A stretch of 64,000 nt of DNA from Marixanthomonas sp. SCSIO 43207 (GTDB taxonomy: Bacteria; Bacteroidota; Bacteroidia; Flavobacteriales; Flavobacteriaceae): assembly GCF_019904255.1 (NCBI RefSeq), contig NZ_CP063203.1, forward strand, positions 1,674,001 through 1,738,000, given 5' to 3'. This document shows positions 45,001 to 52,673 of the stretch, one piece after another. The position numbers and the translations under genes are program-made. Under the pieces are notes generated by a model. It searched no databases, was not told where the DNA came from, and saw only the letters and a list, made by a program, of their open reading frames with translations. Numbering within the stretch: the first letter of the stretch is position 1; each line of letters opens with the position of its first letter.

Positions 45001-46389
45001 ATGAATGCATTAATTGAAGTAGGTTATTTATTAACTACAGTTACATTTTTAGGAGGACTAAAATTTATGAGTTCACCAAAATATGCAAAAGCAGGAAATA
45101 CATTAGCAGCGATAGGAATGATTCTTGCAGTTTTGTGTACATTCTGGTTACTCACTTCGCAAACAGTACCAACTATTAATCTTCTCATCGTGTTTGGAGC
45201 AATTTTATTAGGCTCGGTGGGAGGAAAAATTATGGCGGCAAAAGTTGAAATGACTGCTATGCCTCAATTAGTATCTCTATTCAATGCTACCGGAGGAGGA
45301 TGTGCTATGCTTTTAGGGATTGTTGAAGCCATACAAATAAAAGAGAACCCTACATCTTTAGGAATGCAAATTTTACTTCTTTTAGGTTTAGTAACCGGAG
45401 CTGTAGCAGCTTCAGGAAGCGTTGTAGCCTATGGTAAACTAGCAGGAAAAATAAAAGACAACCGCAAAGGTATTATAGTACTTGGTTCGCGGGTATTGTT
45501 AATATCTATTATAGTTATACCATTACTTTACTTTTTGGGCGGTATCCCTCTTTCTTTTGAGGTTATTGCATATGTTATGGCAGCAATAGCTTTATTATAT
45601 GGAGTTTTATTTGTTTTACCTATTGGCGGGGCCGATATGCCGGTGGTAATCTCCCTTTTAAATTCTATCACAGGAATTGCTACCGCATTGGCAGGACTTG
45701 TTTATGCAAATAAAGCCATGATTGCAGGCGGTATTTTTGTAGGAGCAGCCGGAATATTATTGACTCTTTTAATGTGTAAAGCGATGAACCGTTCTTTATT
45801 AAAAGTACTGGCAGGAAAGTTTAAAAAAGGTAAAGTTGCTGAAAGTACCGAAGCGCAAAACATTAAAGAAATAGCTGTTTCTGAAACAGCGATGCAATTA
45901 TCCTTTGCCAATAAAATAGCTATTATTCCTGGGTATGGTCTTGCTGTGGCTCAAGGGCAACACTTGTGCAGTCAATTACATCAATTATTAGAAAAACAAG
46001 ATACTCAAGTAGATTTTATTATTCATCCCGTAGCAGGTAGAATGCCGGGACATATGAATGTTTTACTCGCTGAAGCAAACATAGATTATGAATACCTTAA
46101 AGAAATGGATCAAGTAAATAGTGATATGGATAAATATGATGTGGTATTAATTATAGGAGCAAACGATGTTGTAAATCCGGCTGCCGAAATCAATCCTGAT
46201 AGTCCCATTTATGGTATGCCTATTATAAAAGCCCATAAGAGTAAACAAGTAGTGGTTATGAAACGAGGTATGAGTAAAGGATATGCGGGAGTTGCCAATG
46301 ATCTCTTCGGAATGAACAACTGTAGTTTATTGTTTGGCGATGCAAAGGATTCATTACAAAATCTAATTAACCAACTCAAATTACTTTAA
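45001..46389 (+). CDS. pntB: NAD(P) transhydrogenase subunit beta
   Basis: 462 residues. The first 265 form about eight to nine TM helices (MPQLVSLFNATGGGCAMLLGI; VISLLNSITGIATALAGLVY), lining the proton path. The C-terminal dIII domain (about 305-460) binds NADP(H): IIPGYGLAVAQGQHLCSQL, HPVAGRMPGHMNVLLAEA, VVLIIGANDVVNPAAE, VVMKRGMSKGYAGVAN. All key motifs are present, so the complex should be functional. Confidence 0.95.
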   Translation: MNALIEVGYLLTTVTFLGGLKFMSSPKYAKAGNTLAAIGMILAVLCTFWLLTSQTVPTINLLIVFGAILLGSVGGKIMAAKVEMTAMPQLVSLFNATGGGCAMLLGIVEAIQIKENPTSLGMQILLLLGLVTGAVAASGSVVAYGKLAGKIKDNRKGIIVLGSRVLLISIIVIPLLYFLGGIPLSFEVIAYVMAAIALLYGVLFVLPIGGADMPVVISLLNSITGIATALAGLVYANKAMIAGGIFVGAAGILLTLLMCKAMNRSLLKVLAGKFKKGKVAESTEAQNIKEIAVSETAMQLSFANKIAIIPGYGLAVAQGQHLCSQLHQLLEKQDTQVDFIIHPVAGRMPGHMNVLLAEANIDYEYLKEMDQVNSDMDKYDVVLIIGANDVVNPAAEINPDSPIYGMPIIKAHKSKQVVVMKRGMSKGYAGVANDLFGMNNCSLLFGDAKDSLQNLINQLKLL

Positions 46390-46477
46390 ATAAAATCACG
46401 TCCAATTTTAATTACCTGCTTGCATGTAACTGAACTATAATTTTTAATACCTTTAAAAAGTTTAGCATAAAAATTCT

Positions 46478-47554
46478 ATGTCTCATACCGAAACAGCTCT
46501 TAAAGAACGTATTAAAGAATTAACATGTCTGTATGAAGTATCTTCTATAATTGTCAATGCAGACATAGCAGAAGTGAAAGATACCTTAACAGCTATTGCC
46601 TATAGTGTAAAGAAAGCTTTTCAATTTCCGAAGTATACAGAAATAGCTATACAAACACCAGATACTACATTTAAAACCGGAATCATTAATGAAAAGTTAG
46701 GCCTCACAGCTTCTATAACTATTTTTAATAAACCCGAAGGAAAAATTATTGCTTCACTTACAGATAAAAGTACTTTTTTAAGAGAAGAACAACAATTGCT
46801 TGACAACGTTGCTTTAAAAATTGGAAACCTACTAGAACGTATAGAAATAAACAATAAAGAAGCTTCATTAAAAAGACAAATGGAACGTGCAGACCGACTA
46901 AGCATAATAGGAGAAATTACAGCCGGTATAGCACACGAACTAAATACACCATTGGCAAATATATTGGGCTTTGCAGAGTTGCTTAAAGATGAATTCAAAA
47001 ATCAAGAGAATGCTTCAAAGGATGTAGACAAAATCATTCACAACGCTATTTTTTCTAGAGAAGTAGTAAAAAAATTAATGTTTTTTGCGTGTGAAATGCC
47101 TCAAGAAATGAAACGAGTAAATATAGTTCCTACTATAAAAGAAGCAATTAGCTTACTCGATGCTACCTTCAGAAAAGAGCAAGTAAAGTATGTGGTGCGT
47201 ATTCAAGAGGAAGAAATGTGGCTTAAGGCAGATCAAATACAGCTTACACAAATCATATTTAACCTTATTATCAATGCCATATACTTTTCACCAAAAAACG
47301 GATTAGTTACAATTAAAGCATATCAATCCCCAACCGAGAGTGTTTTGAGTATTCAAGATGAAGGTCCTGGTATTTCAGAAGAAGCATTGGATAAAATTTT
47401 TCAACCATTTTATAGTACCAAACCTACGGGTGATGGATCGGGTCTTGGGCTTAGTGTAGTACACGGGATTGTATTGAGTCACAAAGGAACAATCAAAGCC
47501 GAAAATAATATCGATAAAGGTGCTACCTTTACCGTTAGACTTCCAAAATCATAA
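46478..47554 (+). CDS. NtrB-like sensor histidine kinase
   Basis: 358 residues, soluble. Residues 1-125 are a GAF/PAS-like input domain (LTCLYEVSSIIVNAD; ALKIGNLLERIE). A coiled linker leads to the H-box GEITAGIAHELNTPLANILGFAELL (His about 151), N-box QIIFNLIINAIYFSP, G1 DEGPGISEEALDKIFQPFYSTK and G2 GSGLGLSVVHGIV. It is partnered with the sigma54 response regulator that begins 4 bp downstream. A -7-like TACCTTTA lies at 46448-46455. Confidence 0.92.
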   Translation: MSHTETALKERIKELTCLYEVSSIIVNADIAEVKDTLTAIAYSVKKAFQFPKYTEIAIQTPDTTFKTGIINEKLGLTASITIFNKPEGKIIASLTDKSTFLREEQQLLDNVALKIGNLLERIEINNKEASLKRQMERADRLSIIGEITAGIAHELNTPLANILGFAELLKDEFKNQENASKDVDKIIHNAIFSREVVKKLMFFACEMPQEMKRVNIVPTIKEAISLLDATFRKEQVKYVVRIQEEEMWLKADQIQLTQIIFNLIINAIYFSPKNGLVTIKAYQSPTESVLSIQDEGPGISEEALDKIFQPFYSTKPTGDGSGLGLSVVHGIVLSHKGTIKAENNIDKGATFTVRLPKS

Positions 47555-47558
47555 TAGC

Positions 47559-48908
47559 ATGCAATTACGCAACGAAAATATACTTATTGTTGATGATGAT
47601 ATTGATATTTTAGAACTTTTACAACGTCATTTGCGATCTTGGAACTTCCATGTCTATAGAGCTGTTTCTGTTAAAGAAGCAGTGAGTATTTTACGAGATA
47701 CCCGCATTGATTTACTTATTACTGATTTAAAAATGCCTGAAGTTGATGGATTTGAACTTATAAAATTTGTCTCAGAGCATTACCCTAATCTACCCAAATT
47801 AATTGTAACAGGATATCCTTCGGTTCAAGACTCACTTACAGCTATTAAATCTGGAGTTGTTGCATATTTAACAAAGCCATTCACCAAAGATGAGCTTAAA
47901 TCAGCCATACATAACTCCTTAAATACAGAACATAAAAAAGGAGCAAGTTTGACTAATCCTACCAAAGGAAACACTTCTGATAGTTCTCAAAAAAAAGAAC
48001 CCTATGGTGATATCATTGGTACTTCAGATAAAATAAAAGAAGTAATACAAGTTATTGAACGTGTAAAAGATAACAAAGCAACTATATTTATAAAAGGAGA
48101 AAGCGGAACCGGAAAAGAACTTGTTGCTAGGGCAATTCATTATAAAGGTAAATTTTCTAGATCGCCTTTTATAGCTGTAAATTGTGGTGCCATTCCTGAA
48201 AACTTACTTGAAGCAGAACTCTTTGGTTATATGAAAGGAGCTTTTACGGGAGCCGAAAAAAATAGAGACGGTTTTTTTCAAGCTGCCCATGGCGGAACCA
48301 TTTTTTTGGATGAAATAGGAAATGCTTCAGCCGCTGTGCAAGCCAGATTACTTAGGGTATTGCAAGAAAAGGAGGTGGTAAAAGTAGGAGCTCAAAAAGC
48401 AGAAAAAATAGACGTTCGTATTATTGCTGCTACCAATAGTGACTTAAAAGAAATGATCAAAAAAGACACCTTTAGGGAAGATCTTTTTTACAGATTAACA
48501 GTTGTTGAAATACAGGTTGCTCCACTTAGAGCGCGTAAAAGTGATATACCTCTATTAGTTGATAAATTTTTGTTTAAATACGGAGTAGAATATAAAGACC
48601 GTTTTATAAAAATAAGTGCCGAAGCTCTTGAAGTTTTACGTAGGTATGATTGGCCTGGAAATATTAGAGAACTTGAAAATATTATACAACGAGCGGTCAT
48701 TATGTGTGATGGTACGATAACCATTGATCATTTACCCAATTCATTAAAATTTAATATTGACTTTCCTGAAGAAGAACTACTTCCTTTAAAGCAAATAGAG
48801 ATACAGTATATTAAAAAAGTTCTTCGAGCAACAAATAATAATAAAACCAAAGCTGCTGAAATATTAGGTATAGACCGCAAAACGATTCGGCAAAAGCTTT
48901 CAGAATAA
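47559..48908 (+). CDS. NtrC-family sigma54-dependent response regulator
   Basis: 449 residues from ATG 47559; an upstream ATG inside the kinase gene is rejected because the receiver would start too late. Receiver: acidic pocket VDDD (11-14), phospho-acceptor Asp56 (LLITDLKMP), Lys in YLTKPF. AAA+ domain: Walker A GESGTGKE, sigma54-contact loop GAFTGAEK, Walker B GGTIFLDEIG, and arginine-finger region FREDLFYRL. Fis-type HTH at the C-terminus (AAEILGIDRKTIRQKLSE). The GAFTGA loop means it drives sigma54 promoters; two candidates flank this operon at 43528 and 49041. Confidence 0.94.
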   Translation: MQLRNENILIVDDDIDILELLQRHLRSWNFHVYRAVSVKEAVSILRDTRIDLLITDLKMPEVDGFELIKFVSEHYPNLPKLIVTGYPSVQDSLTAIKSGVVAYLTKPFTKDELKSAIHNSLNTEHKKGASLTNPTKGNTSDSSQKKEPYGDIIGTSDKIKEVIQVIERVKDNKATIFIKGESGTGKELVARAIHYKGKFSRSPFIAVNCGAIPENLLEAELFGYMKGAFTGAEKNRDGFFQAAHGGTIFLDEIGNASAAVQARLLRVLQEKEVVKVGAQKAEKIDVRIIAATNSDLKEMIKKDTFREDLFYRLTVVEIQVAPLRARKSDIPLLVDKFLFKYGVEYKDRFIKISAEALEVLRRYDWPGNIRELENIIQRAVIMCDGTITIDHLPNSLKFNIDFPEEELLPLKQIEIQYIKKVLRATNNNKTKAAEILGIDRKTIRQKLSE

Positions 48909-48920
48909 TTATTTATAACG

Positions 48921-48954
48921 GTACAAATTTTCCAATGTGGGTAGTTTTGTACCA
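48921..48954 (+). promoter_or_regulatory. Inverted repeat, candidate enhancer (UAS) for the sigma54 activator
   Basis: GGTACAAA (48921-48928) and TTTGTACC (48947-48954) are perfect inverted arms with an 18-bp spacer. They lie about 90-120 bp upstream of the -24 element at 49041, the usual enhancer distance. Confidence 0.55.
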
Positions 48955-49040
48955 CCTCTACTTTATGAATTGTCATCTTTTATAATGTAATTACTTAAAA
49001 AACAATGATTTGTGTTGTTTGGCTTTTTTGTGCTTAAACG

Positions 49041-49056
49041 TGGCACATAGATTGAC
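49041..49056 (+). promoter_or_regulatory. Predicted sigma54 promoter before the Cys-rich small protein gene
   Basis: TGGCACA-N4-TTGAC: the -24 element is a near-perfect TGGCAC and the -12 TTG is at the correct distance, with A replacing the consensus C. The start codon follows at 49085, 29 bp later. Confidence 0.65.
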
Positions 49057-49084
49057 TTTTATTGACAAATAATAAATATGCATT

Positions 49085-49258
49085 ATGAAAATAAATTCAT
49101 TTAATATTTGTCCCACTTGTGCACATATTACAAGTTGTGTGCTTACAGATCAAAAAAGTCAAGTTTGGTCGTGTAGTGAATATGAAGAAACCTCTTCCGA
49201 AATAGAAAAAGAGCCAGAACAAATTCCAGAAATGGAGTTTGAGTTGGTCACTCAATAA
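49085..49258 (+). CDS. 57-residue Cys-rich small protein
   Basis: ATG 49085 to TAA 49258. The N-terminal half has four Cys: CPTC at 9-12, Cys18 and Cys30 (WSCSEYEE), suggesting a small zinc or iron-sulfur site. The C-terminal half is acidic (EIEKEPEQIPEMEFELV). It sits between the sigma54 regulator and glutamate dehydrogenase genes, directly behind a predicted -24/-12 promoter. The family is unknown to me. Its expression is probably controlled by the adjacent two-component system. Confidence 0.7.
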   Translation: MKINSFNICPTCAHITSCVLTDQKSQVWSCSEYEETSSEIEKEPEQIPEMEFELVTQ

Positions 49259-49345
49259 GTACTAAAAATATTAAATAGCTTAGTTACTATTACGTCATCC
49301 TTAAAACAGTAAGAATGACTATAAAAATTAAAAAAAATAAAGAAA

Positions 49346-50644
49346 ATGATAGCAACATCAACGGTTGAAAAACAAAAGCAACAAAAAGCACGTGGTATGA
49401 TGGATAATGTTATGAAACAGTTCCATAGTGCAGCAGATAAAATTGAATTACACCCAAGTATTCGAAAAATATTGAGTATTACAAACAATGAAATTGTAGT
49501 AAACTTTCCGGTAAAAATGGATAATGGTGATGTAGAAGTGTTTACTGGGTACAGAGTACAACACAATAATGCCTTAGGTCCTTATAAAGGAGGATTGCGA
49601 TACCATCCTACAGTAGATATAGACGCAGCACGAGCATTGGCAATGTGGATGACCTGGAAAACATCTTTGGCAGGTTTACCCTATGGAGGTGGCAAAGGAG
49701 GGATTCAATTAGACCCAAAAAAATATTCACAAAGTGAACTAGAGCGTATTACACGTAGATTCACCTTTGCACTAGCAGATAATATAGGTCCAGAACACGA
49801 TATACCAGCACCAGATGTAAATACCAATAGCCAAACTATGGCTTGGATGGCAGATACCTATATGAGTACAAGACCCCCTGCAAAACGTTCTGCAAACCAG
49901 CATGTTGTTACGGGTAAACCTGCAGGAAGTGGTGGGCTAGAAGGACGTGATCGTGCTACAGGTTACGGTGTTTTTTTAAATATAAAATTTTGGGCAGAGA
50001 GAAATAATGAAGATTTAAATGGTAAAAAATTCATCGTTCAAGGATTTGGTAATGTTGGGTATTGGGCTGCTCATTTTCTTGAAAATGAAGGAGCAAAACT
50101 TGTTGCAGTGCAAGATGCTTCCGGAAGTATACACAATCAAAAAGGTATTAATGTAGAAGATCTTTTTAATTATAGTAAAGTCAATAATGGCGGGATTGGT
50201 AATTTTCCCGAAGCCGATGAACTTGACAACAAAGATTTCTTCAGCATAGCTTGTGACATTTGTATTCCTGCGGCATTAGGTAATCAAATAACCAAAGATA
50301 ATGCACCAAATATACAAGCAAGATTAATTGCTGAAGGAGCTAATGGACCAACAAATGTAGATGGTGAAAAAATTCTATTAGAACGAGGCATCACTGTTAT
50401 TCCTGATATTTTATGTAATTCTGGTGGAGTAGTAGCAAGCTACTTTGAATGGTTACAAAATAGAAACGGCGAGCTTTGGCAATTAAGTGAAGTAATGACC
50501 AAGCTAGATAAAAAAATGAAAGAATCGTTCAGTAAAGTATATGAGTATTCAGAGAGAGAGTCTATGGATATGCGTACAGCTGCATATTGTCTTGCTATAC
50601 AACGCATAGAAAGAGCTTATGTAGATCGCGGCATTTTCCCATAA
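49346..50644 (+). CDS. gdhA: Glutamate dehydrogenase (Glu/Leu/Phe/Val family)
   Basis: 432 residues. Catalytic-domain motifs: GYRVQHNNALGPYKGGLRYHP (the first substrate-binding Lys region), LAGLPYGGGKGGI (catalytic Lys region), GPEHDIPAPDVNT (catalytic Asp). The NAD(P)-binding domain has VQGFGNVGYWAAHFLENEGAKLVAV, and NSGGVVASYFEWLQN is a family signature. It converts 2-oxoglutarate and ammonia to glutamate or the reverse. The length and LPYGGGKGG form resemble the tetra/hexameric NAD-linked type. It is 87 bp after the Cys-rich gene, possibly on the same sigma54 transcript. Confidence 0.95.
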   Translation: MIATSTVEKQKQQKARGMMDNVMKQFHSAADKIELHPSIRKILSITNNEIVVNFPVKMDNGDVEVFTGYRVQHNNALGPYKGGLRYHPTVDIDAARALAMWMTWKTSLAGLPYGGGKGGIQLDPKKYSQSELERITRRFTFALADNIGPEHDIPAPDVNTNSQTMAWMADTYMSTRPPAKRSANQHVVTGKPAGSGGLEGRDRATGYGVFLNIKFWAERNNEDLNGKKFIVQGFGNVGYWAAHFLENEGAKLVAVQDASGSIHNQKGINVEDLFNYSKVNNGGIGNFPEADELDNKDFFSIACDICIPAALGNQITKDNAPNIQARLIAEGANGPTNVDGEKILLERGITVIPDILCNSGGVVASYFEWLQNRNGELWQLSEVMTKLDKKMKESFSKVYEYSERESMDMRTAAYCLAIQRIERAYVDRGIFP

Positions 50645-50665
50645 GAATTAATTAAAAATAGAGAT

Positions 50666-51085
50666 ATGAAGTATGGAAGTATAATCATTGAGAAAAAAGA
50701 GTATGTTTTTTTAAAACGCTTACTCAATGTTTCAGGCTATGCACAAGAATCTGAAACAAAAAGGTCACTTCAAAAATTTAATGAAGAACTGCAACACGCA
50801 CAGATTGTAGATGAAGAAGATATGCCTGAAGACGTCATAAGGTTTAACAGTAAAGTAACCGTATCATCTGAAAAAGGTTGGGAACGAACCATACAAATTG
50901 TAACTCCGGTTGAGAAGGATTTTTCTAATAATAAAATTTCTTTTTTAACCCCTATGGGTTCAGCTTTATTTGGCTATTCAGCAAATGACACTGTAATTTG
51001 GGATTTTCCTAAAGGTACGCAACAGCTTAAAATTGTTGCTGTTTCTCAAGAGAAAAATACAACTAATAGAAAAATATCTATCTAA
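50666..51085 (+). CDS. GreA/GreB C-terminal domain protein (Rnk-like)
   Basis: 139 residues. It lacks the long coiled coil of GreA but has the FKBP-like C-terminal domain: VIRFNSKVTVSSEKGWERTIQIVTPVEKDFSNNKISFLTPMGSALFGYSANDTVIWDFPKG. This is the Rnk/nucleoside-diphosphate-kinase-regulator type that binds RNA polymerase. It lies 21 bp after gdhA and is probably co-transcribed with it. A long RNA hairpin follows at 51103-51164. Confidence 0.88.
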   Translation: MKYGSIIIEKKEYVFLKRLLNVSGYAQESETKRSLQKFNEELQHAQIVDEEDMPEDVIRFNSKVTVSSEKGWERTIQIVTPVEKDFSNNKISFLTPMGSALFGYSANDTVIWDFPKGTQQLKIVAVSQEKNTTNRKISI

Positions 51086-51102
51086 TTAACTGTGTAGAGA
51101 GA

Positions 51103-51164
51103 TCTTAAGTGTTCCATAGTGAGGAACGTAGGGAAACCAAAATTCCTACTATGGGAGCTTAAGA
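51103..51164 (+). other. Long imperfect hairpin between genes
   Basis: TCTTAAG (51103-51109) pairs with CTTAAGA (51158-51164), and inside it CCATAGT and AGGAA pair with TTCCT and ACTATGG, leaving a loop of about 16. No T-run follows, so it is not a simple terminator. It may stabilise or process the message, or be a relic of a small mobile repeat. Confidence 0.6.
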
Positions 51165-51214
51165 CTATTAAATCACACATTTTGCAAATTTTAAGAATTT
51201 TAAAAACGTCAAAA

Positions 51215-51604
51215 ATGAATACCGAAATTTATGAACATGATAATGATGTTGAAGTAACACACAAAACAAATACAATTGAATTAAACAATTGGATTGACCA
51301 CTTAAAATACATAAATAAAGAAGTAAATAATCTCTTGAGTATGGGAGATTTAAACACCAAGCAAGTAAATAATGCCATACTTAACCAATTTCGTAAAAAG
51401 AAGCATGAAAATGAAACCTTGTTAAATGCTTTAATTAAATATAGTAATTCAAGAGTAGATATTGCTGAGTGTGAAGATTTAAACTGTGATATGGTATTTA
51501 TAAAAGAGCATGAAGTATATAGAAGAAACTATTTATATCATTTAGAAAAATACCGAAGATTAAAGGATGAATTTTTTGCTTTAATAAAAGAAGCAAAACA
51601 ATAA
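51215..51604 (+). CDS. Coiled-coil hypothetical protein (paralogue A)
   Basis: 129 residues from ATG 51215; upstream in-frame ATGs fall inside the hairpin and are rejected. It is all-helical and highly charged: IELNNWIDHLKYINKEVNNLLSM, RKKKHENETLLNALIKYS, RRLKDEFFALIKEAKQ. It has no signal peptide. It aligns along its length with the next gene (ELxxWID, ETLLN/NTLLN, RxLKxxFxxI), so the two are tandem paralogues. Family unknown; location at the end of the gdhA gene group suggests a stress or redox link. Confidence 0.7.
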   Translation: MNTEIYEHDNDVEVTHKTNTIELNNWIDHLKYINKEVNNLLSMGDLNTKQVNNAILNQFRKKKHENETLLNALIKYSNSRVDIAECEDLNCDMVFIKEHEVYRRNYLYHLEKYRRLKDEFFALIKEAKQ

Positions 51605-51637
51605 AAAATTGCAATATCTTCAATTAATACAAAAACA

Positions 51638-52015
51638 TTGATCAATACAACACAAGAACAAAGAAAGTTGTTTATTAAAAAGGATTTGATTGAATTAAGT
51701 CAATGGATAGATATGCTAGAAGCTATTAATGTTGAACTTAATAATATTCAAAAACTAGAAGCACATGTAATACATAATAAATCTTTACTGTTTGCAATAC
51801 AAGCTTTACGAAGAAAAAACACGCTCTTGAATGGCGCTTTTTGTAGGTATGAACAACAGTTGCTTCAAGAATTAAAATATGGAGCAAGAGAGTATACTTT
51901 AATACGAGCAAAAGAACACGAAGGTAAAAGAAATGATTATACTAATTTGATTTTAGACTTCAGAGAGCTTAAACAAGCATTTTATAAAATTTTAGTAAAA
52001 TTTAAATGCAAATGA
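51638..52015 (+). CDS. Coiled-coil hypothetical protein (paralogue B)
   Basis: 125 residues starting at TTG 51638. No ATG occurs between this codon and the upstream in-frame stop (51602), so TTG is the only reasonable start. Helical and charged like its neighbour: IELSQWIDMLEAINVELNNI, RRKNTLLNGAFCRYEQQLL, LDFRELKQAFYKILVKFKCK. Only 33 bp separate it from paralogue A. Function unknown. Confidence 0.65.
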   Translation: MINTTQEQRKLFIKKDLIELSQWIDMLEAINVELNNIQKLEAHVIHNKSLLFAIQALRRKNTLLNGAFCRYEQQLLQELKYGAREYTLIRAKEHEGKRNDYTNLILDFRELKQAFYKILVKFKCK

Positions 52016-52073
52016 AACCTCCTCAACAATAGACCTCATATTTTTTTTAAGTAAATAGAGGTAGCATTTAAAT

Positions 52074-52106
52074 TGAAAAAGCCATCCAGAATTTAGGATG
52101 GCTTTT
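52074..52106 (-). terminator. Terminator of tmRNA gene (also usable from the other side)
   Basis: GCCATCC (52081-52087) and GGATGGC (52096-52102) with flanking A and T runs. On the minus strand it follows the CCA end of ssrA by about 12 bases; on the plus strand it may end the coiled-coil gene transcript. Confidence 0.8.
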
Positions 52107-52117
52107 GTTGCTGTAAG

Positions 52118-52514
52118 TGGAGCCGGGGAGATTCGAACTCCCGTCCAAACGCGCAACTATACTGCTTTCTACATGCTTAGTTTTCATTTAGGTTTTCGTG
52201 GGATTGCCGGTTGAAAACTACCAACGCACCCCTTATCTTTATTTAAGTTTCGCAAGTGCATCAAAGCCCTGCACAAGCTAGGTTTACTTTTACGAAGCCA
52301 CTAGACCAAACGCCGTAAACCAAGGCCTTTGAGTGACTTCCTGCTTGTCCGTCTTACGGACCGAGGCATACCGTACTATAATTCGGGTTATGCAGCTAGG
52401 GCGTAATTATTATCGCCGTTTAAAAAAGTTTGAAACATGATATTTACGAGCTGTGTCCCGGCGCTCGGCATGCTTACAATACAATTAGACCCGCTGTCAA
52501 AACCAGTCGGCCCC
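52118..52514 (-). ncRNA. ssrA: Transfer-messenger RNA (tmRNA)
   Basis: The 5' end GGGGCCGACTGGTTTTGACA (52514 backwards) and the 3' end GGGAGTTCGAATCTCCC...GGCTCCA (down to 52118) form the tRNA-like domain with its T-arm. The length is 397 nt. The tag frame (complement of 52388-52417) reads GDNNYALAA and stop, so the full tag is (A)GDNNYALAA. Together with SmpB it rescues stalled ribosomes. The CCA is encoded. Confidence 0.95.
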
Positions 52515-52586
52515 TTTTATAAGTAAACAGTCACTAGTATGCAGTAATTATATATGAACTTCTAACTACATTCTACTAGCTACGAA

Positions 52587-52618
52587 TTGACAAAGATACA
52601 AGAAAAACCCTATCTTTG
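52587..52618 (+). promoter_or_regulatory. Promoter of the AlaDH/saccharopine-dehydrogenase-like gene
   Basis: TTG (52587-52589) and TATCTTTG (52611-52618) are 21 bp apart, a textbook Bacteroidota promoter. Transcription should begin near 52624, which rules out translation starts upstream of that point. Confidence 0.75.
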
Positions 52619-52673
52619 CCGCTGTCTTGTCAAAAATGATAAGACACTATTAATGCTACAAAAAATATTCCAA

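Noticed and set aside
46419-46455. TTG and TACCTTTA as a promoter for the sigma54 kinase gene
   Set aside because: The spacing of 26 bp is too long for the usual 19-21; the -7 part may still be used but the pair is not supported.
52587-52673. Upstream in-frame start for the dehydrogenase gene
   Set aside because: It would begin within the -33 element of a very good promoter, so it cannot be on the transcript.
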